Source: Motiliproteus sp036964625 (lineage in GTDB: Bacteria; Pseudomonadota; Gammaproteobacteria; Pseudomonadales; Balneatricaceae). Taken from it: a stretch of DNA of 47,045 nucleotides. Numbering within the stretch: position 1 is the stretch's first letter; every line of letters starts with the position of its first letter. Of the stretch, positions 26,207 to 34,915 are shown one piece after another. The notes beneath the pieces were generated by a model, which was given only the letters and a program-made list of their open reading frames with translations, was not told the DNA's origin and ran no database searches. The stretch is from assembly GCA_036964625.1 (NCBI GenBank), contig JBALTG010000023.1, forward strand, positions 1 to 47,045. The letters are read 5' to 3'. The position numbers were made by a program, and so were the translations under genes.

Positions 26207-26231
26207 GTAGAGGCTGCAATGCAGCCTCTAC
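26207..26231 (+). other. Intercistronic stem-loop between DUF1329 and YCF48-like genes
   Basis: GTAGAGGCTGC (26207-26217), loop AAT, GCAGCCTCTAC (26221-26231): a perfect 11-bp stem. No T-tract follows, so it is more likely an mRNA-stabilising or attenuating hairpin that separates expression of the outer and inner parts of the export operon than a complete terminator. Confidence 0.6.
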
Positions 26232-26263
26232 GCCCTGGTAATCAATCTTGGATTCGGTGAATT

Positions 26264-27370
26264 ATGCGCAAAACACTTCAAGCTTATCTACTCGCGGCAT
26301 TGACGAGTGTCGGCAGTTACCTGCCCATGAGCGTTCTCGCTCAGCCAACCATTGATTTGCTGGCAAAGCCCGCGGTAATGAGTGAGCGAGCCCAGCGCTC
26401 CGTGCTGCTCGCGATCACCCGTGCCGGTAACCGTCTGGTCGCAGCTGGCGAGCGTGGTTTCATCCTCCTTTCCGATGACAACGGTGCTAGCTGGCAGCAG
26501 GCAAAGGTGCCAGTGAGCGTCACCCTCACGGGTATACATTTCCCTTTGCCAAACAAAGGTTGGGCGGTGGGGCACGGGGGCGTCATTCTCCACAGCAGCG
26601 ATGGTGGCAAAACCTGGACCAAGCAGCTGGATGGCAAGCGGGCCGCCGAACTCGAACTGGCCGCTGCCAAGCGAGTCGCGGAAGCTGATCCTGATAGCCG
26701 AGAGGCCCAATGGCGATTGAAAAGCGCTCAGAGGCTGGTGGCCAGTGGGCCCGATAAACCCTTCCTGGATCTCCATTTTTTTGATGACCAGCGGGGACTC
26801 GTGGTGGGTGCTTATGGATTGATGTTCGCGACAGACGATGGCGGCAGAAATTGGCGTTCGGCGCAGGATCAACTTGAAAATCCCCGCGGCATGCATCTTT
26901 ACAATCTCAGCGCCGAAGGTTCCCAAGTCGTGATTGCCGGAGAACAGGGCGAGCTTCATTATTCCGACGACGGGGGACGTCATTTCACCAAGCTCCAGGT
27001 TCCCTATAAAGGCACTTTCTTCGGTGCAGTCACCTCAGCCCAGGGAGATCTGGTTGTGTTCGGTTTGCGCGGCAACGCGTTTCATTCACCGGATGGGAGG
27101 ACTCACTGGAGCAAGCTGGACCTGGGACTGCCGGTCACCCTGACACATGGAATCCGCATTGACGACGGCTCTCTTATTTTGGTGGACGAAATGGGGCGTG
27201 TGTTGCAGAGCCACGATGGTGGGCGCAGCTTCAAGGCGCTTCCCCTGCAAAATCCCTCTTCATTCACAGCGGTGACTCAGACCAGTGACGGCGCGTTGAT
27301 GCTCAGCGGTGTTCGTGGCCTGACCCAACTGGCCCTTAAATCTAATCTATCGGAGTCTCAACATGAGTAA
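26264..27370 (+). CDS. YCF48/BNR-repeat exported protein
   Basis: 368 residues with a signal peptide (LLAALTSVGSYLPMSVLA). Repeated beta-propeller motifs of the YCF48/sialidase type are visible: GFILLSDDNGASWQQ, GGVILHSSDGGKTWT, GLMFATDDGGRNWRS, GELHYSDDGGRHFTK and GRVLQSHDGGRSFK. The plant/cyanobacterial namesake assembles photosystem II, but bacterial copies beside RND genes probably act as periplasmic scaffolds for the transporter. The 3' end overlaps the RND gene by 8 bases, indicating translational coupling. Function in substrate export is inferred from this conserved neighbourhood. Confidence 0.88.
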   Translation: MRKTLQAYLLAALTSVGSYLPMSVLAQPTIDLLAKPAVMSERAQRSVLLAITRAGNRLVAAGERGFILLSDDNGASWQQAKVPVSVTLTGIHFPLPNKGWAVGHGGVILHSSDGGKTWTKQLDGKRAAELELAAAKRVAEADPDSREAQWRLKSAQRLVASGPDKPFLDLHFFDDQRGLVVGAYGLMFATDDGGRNWRSAQDQLENPRGMHLYNLSAEGSQVVIAGEQGELHYSDDGGRHFTKLQVPYKGTFFGAVTSAQGDLVVFGLRGNAFHSPDGRTHWSKLDLGLPVTLTHGIRIDDGSLILVDEMGRVLQSHDGGRSFKALPLQNPSSFTAVTQTSDGALMLSGVRGLTQLALKSNLSESQHE

Positions 27371-29906
27371 TACAGATAGCCCGCTTGCGGAACATCCGGT
27401 GATTCCACAGCTCGATCAGTTCGATAAGCGTTCAGGTTCGCTGCTCGAGCGACTCCTGTTCAACAACCGGGCCGTGATCATCCTCCTCTGTCTCACCATC
27501 ACCGCGGTGTTGGGTTTCCAGTCGTCCGGACTGACTCTGAATGCCTCTTTCGAGAAGATGATTCCCACCCAACATCCTTACATCGTCAATTACCTCGAAA
27601 ATAAAAAGCAGCTCTCGGGCCTCGGCAACACCCTGAGAATCGCTGTCGAAACCACCGACGGCGATATTTTCGACAACGACTATCTGGAAACCCTACGCCA
27701 ACTCAACGACGAGCTGTTTCTGATGCCCGGCGTAGAGCGGCCCTATATGAAATCACTTTGGACGTCGGCAACCCGCTGGACCGGCGTCACGGAAGATGGC
27801 TTCGATGGTGGACCGGTCATACCCGATAACTACGACGGCTCCCCCAAGAGCCTGGATCAGGTGCGCCTGAATGTGGAGCGCTCCGGCGAGATCGGTCAAT
27901 TAATTGCCGCCAACTACCGCTCCAGCATCCTGCTAGTTCCCCTGTTGGATAAGGATCCTGAGACCGGGGAGGCGATTGATTACCAAGATTTTTCTGAACG
28001 CTTGGAATCCCTACGCCAAAAACATGAGAGCGACAAGATCAAGATTCACATCACCGGATTCGCTAAAGTAGTCGGCGATCTCATCGCTGGATTAGAGCAG
28101 ATGCTGCTTTTCTTCGCAGTAACCATTGCCATCTGCACTACCGTACTCTACTGGTATACCCGCTGTATCCGCAGCACCCTAATTGTGGTGACCTGCTCCC
28201 TGATCGCCGTCGTCTGGTTACTGGGTCTGCTCCCTACCCTGGGTTACCAGCTCGATCCCTATTCCGTTCTCGTGCCCTTCCTGGTATTTGCCGTGGGCAT
28301 GAGTCACGGTGCGCAGAAGATGAACGGCATCATGCAGGATATCGGCCGGGGAACCCACAAGCTCGTAGCTGCCCGCTACACCTTCAGGCGCCTATTCCTC
28401 ACCGGGTTGACGGCACTGATGACCGATGCCATCGGATTTGCCGTGTTGAACGTAATTGAGATTAAGGTGATTCAGGATCTGGCGATCACCGCCAGTATTG
28501 GTGTCATTCTGCTGATCGTCACCAACCTGATCCTACTACCTATCCTGCTGTCGATCACGGGCATTAGCCAGTCGGCGGCACAGCGCAGCTATCGGGCCTC
28601 AAAGGCAGATGATCATGACACTAAACATCGCCGTCATCCGGTCTGGGCCTTTTTCGACCTCTTTACTAAACGCCGTTTCGCCCGCATCGCCTTGAGTGTG
28701 GCTCTGGTTCTGGGCGCCGTCGGCTTTGTTACTAGTCTTCAGGTCAAAATCGGCGACCTGGATGCCGGTGCGCCTGAATTGTGGCCCGATTCGCGTTACA
28801 ACCTCGACAATGCCTTCACGGTTTCTAACTATGCCGCCAGCAGCGACACTTTTGTGGTGATGGTGCGCACGCCGCAATACCACTGTGCCCACTACGAAAC
28901 CCTGGCGAAAGTCGATGCACTGGAGTGGCAATTGCAGCAGCTACCGGGCGTGGTTTCCACCAACTCCCTGGCGGCCCTTTCCAAGCATGCCTCCTCGGGG
29001 ATGAATGAAGGTAGCCTCAAGTGGTACGGAATCCCCTTAAACCAGGGGCTGCTCAACGCGATCATCACCCGAGCCCCCCGAGAGCTCTTCAACCAAGAGT
29101 GCGACCTGCTCACCATCTACGCCTACCTGACCGACCACAAGGCCGCGACCCTCGACAGCGTCGTGGAGACAGTTGAAAGCTTCGCCACAGCGCACAACGA
29201 TTCCCAGATCCACTTTATGTTAGCCGCAGGCAACGCGGGCATTGAAGCCGCCACCAACATCGTGGTCAAACGTGCCAACATCGAGATGCTGATCCTGGTC
29301 TACGCCGCGGTGCTGATACTGTGCTACCTGACTTTCCGCTCTGTTCTGGCGGTTATCTGCGCGGTATTACCTCTGATGCTGACCTCAATCCTCTGCCAGG
29401 CTCTAATGGTCGCCCTCGGTATTGGCGTCAAGGTGGCCACCCTACCGGTGATCGCACTGGGCGTTGGCATTGGCGTCGATTATGCTCTCTATGTCCTCAG
29501 TGTGACGCTGGTGCATCGCAATGCGGGATTGAGCTTGTCGGAGGCCTACTACAAAGCCCTGTTATTCACCGGCAAGGTGGTTATTCTCACTGGCATCACC
29601 TTGGGTCTTGCAGTCTCGACCTGGATTTTCTCGCCCATCAAGTTTCAGGCGGACATGGGGATCCTTCTGGCCTTCATGTTTATCTGGAACATGTTGGGCG
29701 CCTTGATACTCCTGCCTGCACTCGCCTATGTGCTGTTGCCAGAAAAGCGAATACTCCTCAATCAGACTCCCAATATCAGCGGAAAAAAGGCCACAGAGCA
29801 ACCATCACATATTAGCTTTGACGAACAAGACGATAAAGATAACGCCAAGGAGAACCCTGGTGGAGAGGCACAAATTGCAACGCTACTTATCTCCAAAGGA
29901 TACTGA
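27363..29906 (+). CDS. RND/MMPL-family inner-membrane transporter
   Basis: 847 residues with the RND layout: TM1 at about 33-52 (RAVIILLCLTITAVLGF), a large periplasmic loop, a TM cluster at about 235-400 including VPFLVFAVGMSHGAQKMN, a second TM1-like segment near 445, a second loop, and a TM cluster at about 640-790 containing ALGVGIGVDYALYV. It belongs to the MMPL/HpnN-like branch (two-loop, single-chain) rather than the AcrB drug-efflux branch. The charged C-terminal tail is cytoplasmic. Using proton-motive force it could export toxic phenolic ketones or import hydrophobic substrate; an RND system is also part of the Aromatoleum p-ethylphenol regulon. No membrane-fusion protein gene is present, consistent with the DUF1302/DUF1329 partners replacing it. 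Confidence 0.9.
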   Translation: MSNTDSPLAEHPVIPQLDQFDKRSGSLLERLLFNNRAVIILLCLTITAVLGFQSSGLTLNASFEKMIPTQHPYIVNYLENKKQLSGLGNTLRIAVETTDGDIFDNDYLETLRQLNDELFLMPGVERPYMKSLWTSATRWTGVTEDGFDGGPVIPDNYDGSPKSLDQVRLNVERSGEIGQLIAANYRSSILLVPLLDKDPETGEAIDYQDFSERLESLRQKHESDKIKIHITGFAKVVGDLIAGLEQMLLFFAVTIAICTTVLYWYTRCIRSTLIVVTCSLIAVVWLLGLLPTLGYQLDPYSVLVPFLVFAVGMSHGAQKMNGIMQDIGRGTHKLVAARYTFRRLFLTGLTALMTDAIGFAVLNVIEIKVIQDLAITASIGVILLIVTNLILLPILLSITGISQSAAQRSYRASKADDHDTKHRRHPVWAFFDLFTKRRFARIALSVALVLGAVGFVTSLQVKIGDLDAGAPELWPDSRYNLDNAFTVSNYAASSDTFVVMVRTPQYHCAHYETLAKVDALEWQLQQLPGVVSTNSLAALSKHASSGMNEGSLKWYGIPLNQGLLNAIITRAPRELFNQECDLLTIYAYLTDHKAATLDSVVETVESFATAHNDSQIHFMLAAGNAGIEAATNIVVKRANIEMLILVYAAVLILCYLTFRSVLAVICAVLPLMLTSILCQALMVALGIGVKVATLPVIALGVGIGVDYALYVLSVTLVHRNAGLSLSEAYYKALLFTGKVVILTGITLGLAVSTWIFSPIKFQADMGILLAFMFIWNMLGALILLPALAYVLLPEKRILLNQTPNISGKKATEQPSHISFDEQDDKDNAKENPGGEAQIATLLISKGY

Positions 29907-30424
29907 ATGAATTCCGGTATCAAGACGCTTTAGGACGGCTGCCCCTGTTTGTTCGAGACGCCGACACCGTAAATTTTCTTGCCAATTTGTTTTTGTTTGG
30001 TGCCATTTAGATAAGGCATCTGATTCATAAGAATAGATTGATAGTCGGTGTTTACACCTCGAACAACAGAGCACGTTCTCAGTTAAAAGCGGCCTATGCC
30101 GCCAATTTTCAGCACCTCAGGATTTCTCTGGCGTCCAAAGGCATTCAACCTGAATAGCTTGGCCGATGCCTTGAACTCTAGGAGCCTGTCGGGCTTGACC
30201 GATCGTAGCGAGGGGAAGACCGATTTGAGGCAGTTTTTGAACTCTTTTGAGGCGAATAGTGGTTCTATTTACCAAAAAAGAGGGCAAAAAAATGACCAAA
30301 GTCGGCTTTCCCGCAGTAGATCAGCGTTAAGTCCGACAGGCTCCTAGTGGATGCTTTTATAGCAAAGGTCCGCGATGGGCCCCCATACCGACTTATCAAC
30401 AGATGAATACTTCGAGGTTACTGC
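29907..30424. other. Gap with MITE copy 2
   Basis: 518 bases between the RND and thiolase genes. The MITE-like element occupies 30178-30347. No promoter or gene was recognised in the rest. Confidence 0.5.
30178..30347 (+). mobile_element. MITE-like element, copy 2 (170 bp)
   Basis: It begins CTAGGAGCCTGTCGGGCTT and ends AAGTCCGACAGGCTCCTAG, terminal inverted repeats matching in 17 of 18 bases inside the outer CTAG. The interior aligns with the reverse strand of 10609-10778, the same length. No transposase reading frame is present, so movement would depend on an IS elsewhere in the genome. The better-matched ends suggest that this copy is younger than copy 1. The CTAG at each end may be part of the element or a target duplication. 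Confidence 0.8.
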
Positions 30425-31633
30425 ATGCCGTTTATCGCTGAAATACCCTATGGATCCTACTGGTCAACGCCTTTCAGTAAATGGCAGGGTAGCCTGTCGC
30501 ACCTTAACAGTGTCGAGTTTGCCGCCCATATCGCCCGCAACGAACTCGCCAAAAGAGGTATCGCCCCCGAGCGCTTCGATTATGCGGTGCTTGGCACTTC
30601 GGTGCCCCAGAAACACGCTTTTTACGGTGCTCCCTGGTTGATGGGTATGATTCACCCGGGCAGCCAGGTCAGCGGCCCCACCATCGGCCAAGCCTGTGCC
30701 ACCGGTGCGCGTACCTTACTCAATGCGGCCCAGGAGATCGAATCCAACCTGGCCTCCTGCGCGCTGATTGTCACCGCCGACCGCTGCTCCAACGGCCCTC
30801 ATCTGTACTACCCCAACCCCAAGGGGCCTGGTGGCACCGGTGACCACGAAGATTGGGTGTTGGATAACTTCGGCTGCGATCCCCTCGGCCTCCACGCCAT
30901 GCTTGACACGGCCGAAAACGTTGCCACTAAGCACGGGGTCAGCACTGCGGCGCAGCATGAGCTGGTTCTGCAACGTCAGGAGCAGTATAGGATGGCCACC
31001 GCCGACGACCACGCGTTCCAGAAGCGTTATATGACCCTACCGTTGGAGGTACCGAGCGCCAACTACAAGCGGATCGCCGCCACCCTCGAAGGAGATGAAG
31101 GACTGACTCTCTCCACCTCCGAAGGGCTCGCCAGACTCCGCCCTGTGAAGCCTGAAGGCAGCGTCACCTTCGGCGGCCAGACCCACCCGGCCGACGGCAA
31201 CGCGGCCCTGATCCTGGCCACACCACAAAAAGCGAAAAGTCTGAGCAAGGACCCCGGTATTCGCATCCGCTTGCTAGGGTTCGGCGCTGCCCGAGTTGAG
31301 CTCGCTCATATGCCGGAAGCGACGGTACCCGCAGCCCGCATGGCGCTCCAGCACGCAGGACTCGGTATCCAACAGATGGATGCGATCAAGTCCCACAATC
31401 CCTTTGCCGTCAATGACCTGGTCTTCGCTAAGGAGATGGGAATCGGTGTACATAAAATGAATAACTACGGCAGTTCGCTGATCTGGGGGCACCCTCAAGC
31501 ACCCACGGGACTACGCTCCATTATCGAGCTGATCGAGGAGTTGGTGATTCGTGGCGGGGGTTATGGCCTTTTTCAAGGCTGTGCTGCTGGTGATTCGGCC
31601 ATGGCGGTAGTCATCCAGGTGGACAATCGGTAG
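30425..31633 (+). CDS. Thiolase family protein with intact active site, candidate 4-hydroxybenzoylacetyl-CoA thiolase
   Basis: 402 residues. The nucleophile C91 lies in GQACATGA, SHNPFAVND supplies the oxyanion-hole region, GHPQAPTG the active-site His loop, and FQGCAAGDSA the second Cys. It differs from classical AtoB thiolases in sequence but keeps all chemistry, in contrast to the protein at 19394-20575. In the proposed pathway it splits an aroylacetyl-CoA into aroyl-CoA and acetyl-CoA; the 4-hydroxybenzoyl-CoA-type thioesterase 0.9 kb downstream fits the product. GAGG lies seven bases before the ATG. It sits just outside the MITE-bounded segment and may have its own promoter, which I could not identify. 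Confidence 0.88.
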   Translation: MPFIAEIPYGSYWSTPFSKWQGSLSHLNSVEFAAHIARNELAKRGIAPERFDYAVLGTSVPQKHAFYGAPWLMGMIHPGSQVSGPTIGQACATGARTLLNAAQEIESNLASCALIVTADRCSNGPHLYYPNPKGPGGTGDHEDWVLDNFGCDPLGLHAMLDTAENVATKHGVSTAAQHELVLQRQEQYRMATADDHAFQKRYMTLPLEVPSANYKRIAATLEGDEGLTLSTSEGLARLRPVKPEGSVTFGGQTHPADGNAALILATPQKAKSLSKDPGIRIRLLGFGAARVELAHMPEATVPAARMALQHAGLGIQQMDAIKSHNPFAVNDLVFAKEMGIGVHKMNNYGSSLIWGHPQAPTGLRSIIELIEELVIRGGGYGLFQGCAAGDSAMAVVIQVDNR

Positions 31634-32028
31634 AGGTCACAAAACACCGCTAATTGATCCAAAAAACAAATAAAGGCCGGTAAAGGCGCTCATTCTCAGG
31701 CTTCATAAGTGAATGAGTGCTTTGCCCTTATCAGGATCCTTACAGACAGAGTCTATGGCAACCATCACGCTTAATGGGTTACCCGCTTGGAGGCCTTGTT
31801 GATGCTCTTACTGCCAGCCACCTCCAGAAACACTCCGAGATGGCGAAAACTGGGGATTTCAAACGCCTCATTGTGGCCATGCTATCTCAAAACACAATCG
31901 CCTTTTCCGGAGAATCAAATGGCAACATCGTCTAAAACGGCCCATATTGAATTCAATTACCGAACCCTACACGGGCTAGATTTCGCAATAATGGATAGCC
32001 AACAAGCACCCAAAAAAAGAGAATCTGA
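31634..32028. other. Gap with imperfect stem-loop
   Basis: About 395 bases. GTAAAGGCGCTCATTC (from about 31680) and GAATGAGTGCTTTGCC (to about 31728) form a long imperfect hairpin 50 bases after the thiolase stop, possibly a terminator without a T-tract. The remainder has only short frames without known domains. Confidence 0.45.
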
Positions 32029-32559
32029 GTGATGATGACGACCGTTACCCTTCAAGGAACGCCCACCACCCTTTCTGGAGTGCTGCCCCTTCTTGGCAGC
32101 CTGACACCAGATTTTGCACTGGTCGATACACAGCTTAAAACCCTGTCCCTTGCGGATTTTTCCGGCAGGCGAAAATTAATGAATATCGTTCCCAGCTTGG
32201 ACACCCCTGTGTGTGCCGAATCTGCCCGGGCGTTCAATCGGCGTGTGGCCGATCTAGACGACTGTAGTTTGTTGGTAATCTCCGCCGACCTTCCCTTTGC
32301 CCAGCAGCGATTCTGTAGCATTGAAGGGCTGAATAAGGCCGTCACGCTGTCGACGATGTGCGCTCGCACCTTTGCCGAGGACTACGGCCTGCTGATCAAC
32401 GAAGGTCCGCTAGCGGGATTGCTGGCGCGGGCGGTCTTAGTGCTGGATGAAAGGGACCGGGTTATCTATCAGGAACTTGTGCCTGAAATCACCCAAGAAC
32501 CCAACTACGACCTGGCGCTTGAAGCACTGCGGTCGATCAGCCCACCCTGTAGGAGTTAA
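32029..32559 (+). CDS. tpx: Thiol peroxidase (Tpx-type atypical 2-Cys peroxiredoxin)
   Basis: 176 residues, typical for Tpx. The peroxidatic C62 lies in PSLDTPVCAES and the resolving C96 in ADLPFAQQRFCSIEG, followed by VTLST, DYGLLINEGPLAGLLARAVLVLDE and ELVPEI, all Tpx hallmarks. It reduces hydroperoxides in the cytoplasm at the expense of thioredoxin. It starts ATGATGATG-like (MMM), so the exact start is ambiguous by up to two codons. It is five bases from the thioesterase gene and thus co-transcribed with it. Its presence in an aromatic operon may reflect peroxide made by uncoupled flavin hydroxylase (PobA) or flavin/cobalamin turnover. Confidence 0.92.
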   Translation: MMMTTVTLQGTPTTLSGVLPLLGSLTPDFALVDTQLKTLSLADFSGRRKLMNIVPSLDTPVCAESARAFNRRVADLDDCSLLVISADLPFAQQRFCSIEGLNKAVTLSTMCARTFAEDYGLLINEGPLAGLLARAVLVLDERDRVIYQELVPEITQEPNYDLALEALRSISPPCRS

Positions 32560-32564
32560 ACCCC

Positions 32565-33032
32565 ATGAATGAGGCCACTCGTATATTAAAGACCACGTCC
32601 AACGCGAACGACGGTGGCGAAACTTTTCTAACCCCCCGCCTGATCCGCTTCAGTGATGTGGACCCAGCCGGCATCGCCTACTACCCCCGGATCCACAACA
32701 TTATCCATGAAGCTTTCGAAGACCTCTTCGAAGAGTATATCGGCGAGCGCTACTACCATGTACTGCAAAAACAGCACATCGGTTTTCCCATGGTCCATAC
32801 GGAGATCGACTTCGTCTCTCCGCTGCACTTCGGCGATCGCGCCCAAGTAAAAGTAAACTGTTTCAAGTTGGGTAAAAGCTCAATCGGCTTGCGCTACCGA
32901 ATTGAACTCAATGGAAGAATTTGCGTCGATGCCCGCACCACCGTGGTTTGTATCAGTACAAAAACCATGAAAAGCATCGCGCTAACCGACAACTGGCGAG
33001 AGTGTTTCAAGCGTATCATGGCGCCTCTTTAG
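32565..33032 (+). CDS. Hot-dog acyl-CoA thioesterase, 4-hydroxybenzoyl-CoA thioesterase type
   Basis: 155 residues. The 4HBT signature FSDVDPAGIAYYPRIHNIIHE contains D33, which aligns with the catalytic Asp of the Pseudomonas CBS3 4-hydroxybenzoyl-CoA thioesterase. The downstream hot-dog strands (VHTEIDFVSPLHFGD, ARTTVVCIS) are complete. It hydrolyses aroyl-CoA to free acid and CoA. Coming after a thiolase and in the same region as pobA, it provides the step that links a CoA-dependent side-chain pathway to free 4-hydroxybenzoate. YbgC-like promiscuity is the main alternative. It forms a two-gene unit with tpx and is followed by an intrinsic terminator. Confidence 0.88.
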   Translation: MNEATRILKTTSNANDGGETFLTPRLIRFSDVDPAGIAYYPRIHNIIHEAFEDLFEEYIGERYYHVLQKQHIGFPMVHTEIDFVSPLHFGDRAQVKVNCFKLGKSSIGLRYRIELNGRICVDARTTVVCISTKTMKSIALTDNWRECFKRIMAPL

Positions 33033-33050
33033 CCACAGACATTCCCCGTT

Positions 33051-33088
33051 AGGCCGCAAGTAGAAGCCCTTCAACTCGGCCTTTTTTT
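33051..33088 (+). terminator. Intrinsic terminator after the thioesterase gene
   Basis: AGGCCG (33051-33056) pairs with CGGCCT (33077-33082), extended by an inner AGT/ACT pairing, and is followed by TTTTTTT. It lies 18 bases after the stop codon. Confidence 0.85.
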
Positions 33089-33232
33089 CGGCTCTGACGT
33101 AAACGTAAACGACGTGTTCGTTTTAACCGTCAGAGCATGAGAGCCAAGTTAATAGCAACGCTCCAAACCCGACCATGACCTTTTATGGGATTGAGATATA
33201 CCCCAAAACAAGGTGGCACAGGAGGTTAGACT

Positions 33233-33823
33233 ATGCGACTCATTGTAGTGAGTGACTGGCCCTTATTTCGGCTAGGGATCCAGCTTGCGGTTCATGAACA
33301 CTTTCCTGATCTACCGGTGATCGAAGTCGACTCGGTCTTTGAGCTTAGGCAACGGTTTAAAGAAGATCGATATGGCTACCGGGATATGTTCGTCATCGAT
33401 CACAACAGCCGTGACGCAGAAAGTTGCGCGCTAGATTTAATGAGCTATCGAGAAAAATGTCTTTCAATTAGCCGTGATCAAAGGCAGTACTGCTTGGTAT
33501 CAAGTCTGCCCGATCAGTCCAACGGCACCTGGGTCGAGCTGGTTCGACTGCTGGCAAGGTCTTCAAATACCAAAATAACCATTGATTACGAAGCTAATTT
33601 CAGCCGCGACAAGCTCAAGGAGTTAAGTCAGAGTCGCCACCACTAGCCTGGAATAAATCTGACCAAAGCGGAACAGAAAATCCTTCGGGCTCTTGCTCAG
33701 GGGATGAGGAATGCAGAAATTGCGGAGTCCTTACATATCTCTGTCTCTACGGTTAAGACCCACATCAGCAGGGTATTTAGGAAAACCGGGACCAGTAGCC
33801 GCACCCAGCTAGTCAGCCTGTAG
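33233..33823 (+). pseudogene. LuxR/NarL-type response regulator interrupted by an in-frame amber codon
   Basis: Codons 1-137 (33233-33643) encode a receiver-like domain (MRLIVVSDWPLFRLGIQLAV; possible acceptor Asp in MFVIDHN). TAG at 33644-33646 stops it. In the same frame the reading continues through NLTKAEQKILRALAQGMRN, AEIAESLHISVSTVKTHISR and the rest of a LuxR helix-turn-helix to the stop at 33821-33823. One nonsense codon therefore separates sensor and DNA-binding halves of a 196-codon gene of normal NarL length. Without readthrough the product cannot bind DNA. No histidine kinase gene is near. The receiver half lacks several canonical acidic-pocket residues, so it may have been atypical before the mutation. 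GGAGG precedes the ATG. Confidence 0.8.
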
Positions 33824-34214
33824 AGCCAGTCATTCGTTGGATCGGTATCGGCCGTCGCATAAATTCAGCTTGTCTTTCGCTATGACGGATTGTTCAGGGG
33901 CAGGATCCCCATCGATCAGAACGGAGAAAACGGGGACGGATCAATTTTTCATGGTCTCTTGGGTGACTGTTTGGAGTTCAGAACCGTCGATCTCGCCCCT
34001 AGCGAGATGACCGCTAAGTGCTCACAGCGACCTTGATGGGCGCCGAGTAGAATCACGTTGATCAGTTGAATCCACAGCCCTTTACGTTATCCCCATAGCC
34101 GCGAAGAGAGGCGATGCCACACCGCAACAGCTAACTCCTATATGTAGTGGTGCGGTGAATTTGGCCGCCAGATTAGAGCGGATAGCAACAACTCCTGCAA
34201 TAACAGGTGCACCA
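33824..34214. other. Decayed intergenic DNA
   Basis: It contains AACGGGGACGGATCAATTTT (from about 33930), a type of sequence often seen near REP-associated or IS200-like transposase genes, and an inverted AGCGGTCAT word (34007-34015). The IS3 remnant begins at its right end. No gene was found. Confidence 0.4.
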
Positions 34215-34800
34215 ATGACTCGAAAATCACGACACAATTTTAGCCCACAATTTCGTCTTGAATCCGCCCAGCGGGTAGTCGACCAAGGCTATACCGTTCG
34301 AGAAGCCTGCGAGGCAACAAACGTCAGCAATCAGCAATCGATAGGTGCGGCGATATCACTGATATCTGGACGGGTAAGCGATGGGCTTATTTAGCCGTGG
34401 TACTGGACCTGTTTACTCGCAAACCTGTCGGCTGGGCGATGTCACTGTCTCCCGACAGCGAGACAGCGAGCTAACCAGCAAGGCTTAACGATGGCATTTG
34501 AATCACGGAGACAGCCACAAGGGGGGATATTCTACTCAGACCAAGGCTGCCAATACACCAGCCTACGTTTCAGGCAGCATCTCTGGCGCTACCAGATCGA
34601 GCAGAGCATGAGCAAGCGCGAGAACTGCAGGGACACTCCTGTGTCGAAAGCTTCTTCGGTTCGCTCAAGGTCGAGGGGATTACCGAGGCAGTGCAGTACG
34701 GGCCAATCATGGATCGAGAAACGATGCGTCAGGCCGTGTTCGAATACATTGAAGTAATTGAAGGCACTGTGCTCTGGGCCATACCAGCCCAGAAGAGTTT
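34155..34800 (+). mobile_element. IS3-family insertion sequence remnant
   Basis: From ATG 34215 the frame reads MTRKSRHNFSPQFRLESAQR and continues VVDQGYTVREACEATNVSN, the N-terminal HTH of IS3-type OrfA, then breaks off and joins the middle of OrfB. CGDITDIWTGKRWAYLAVVL (DDE region) follows in another frame. FYSDQGCQYTSLRFRQHLWR (second Asp region) is in a third frame, and VSKASSVRSRS and later segments are frame-shifted. The rest of OrfA and the first part of OrfB are deleted and several frameshifts are present, so no active transposase can be made. It marks a site of past rearrangement between the thioesterase and pobA regions. Confidence 0.8.
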
Positions 34801-34915
34801 GAATTACTACCGCTTAGGAAAGTGTCCATTCTCGCGGGGGCAGATCACTTTGTCATGAGCACGGCATGAGCAGCGCCGTCGTATCCAACCCTCCGGCCCC
34901 CATGATAATTCTGGA

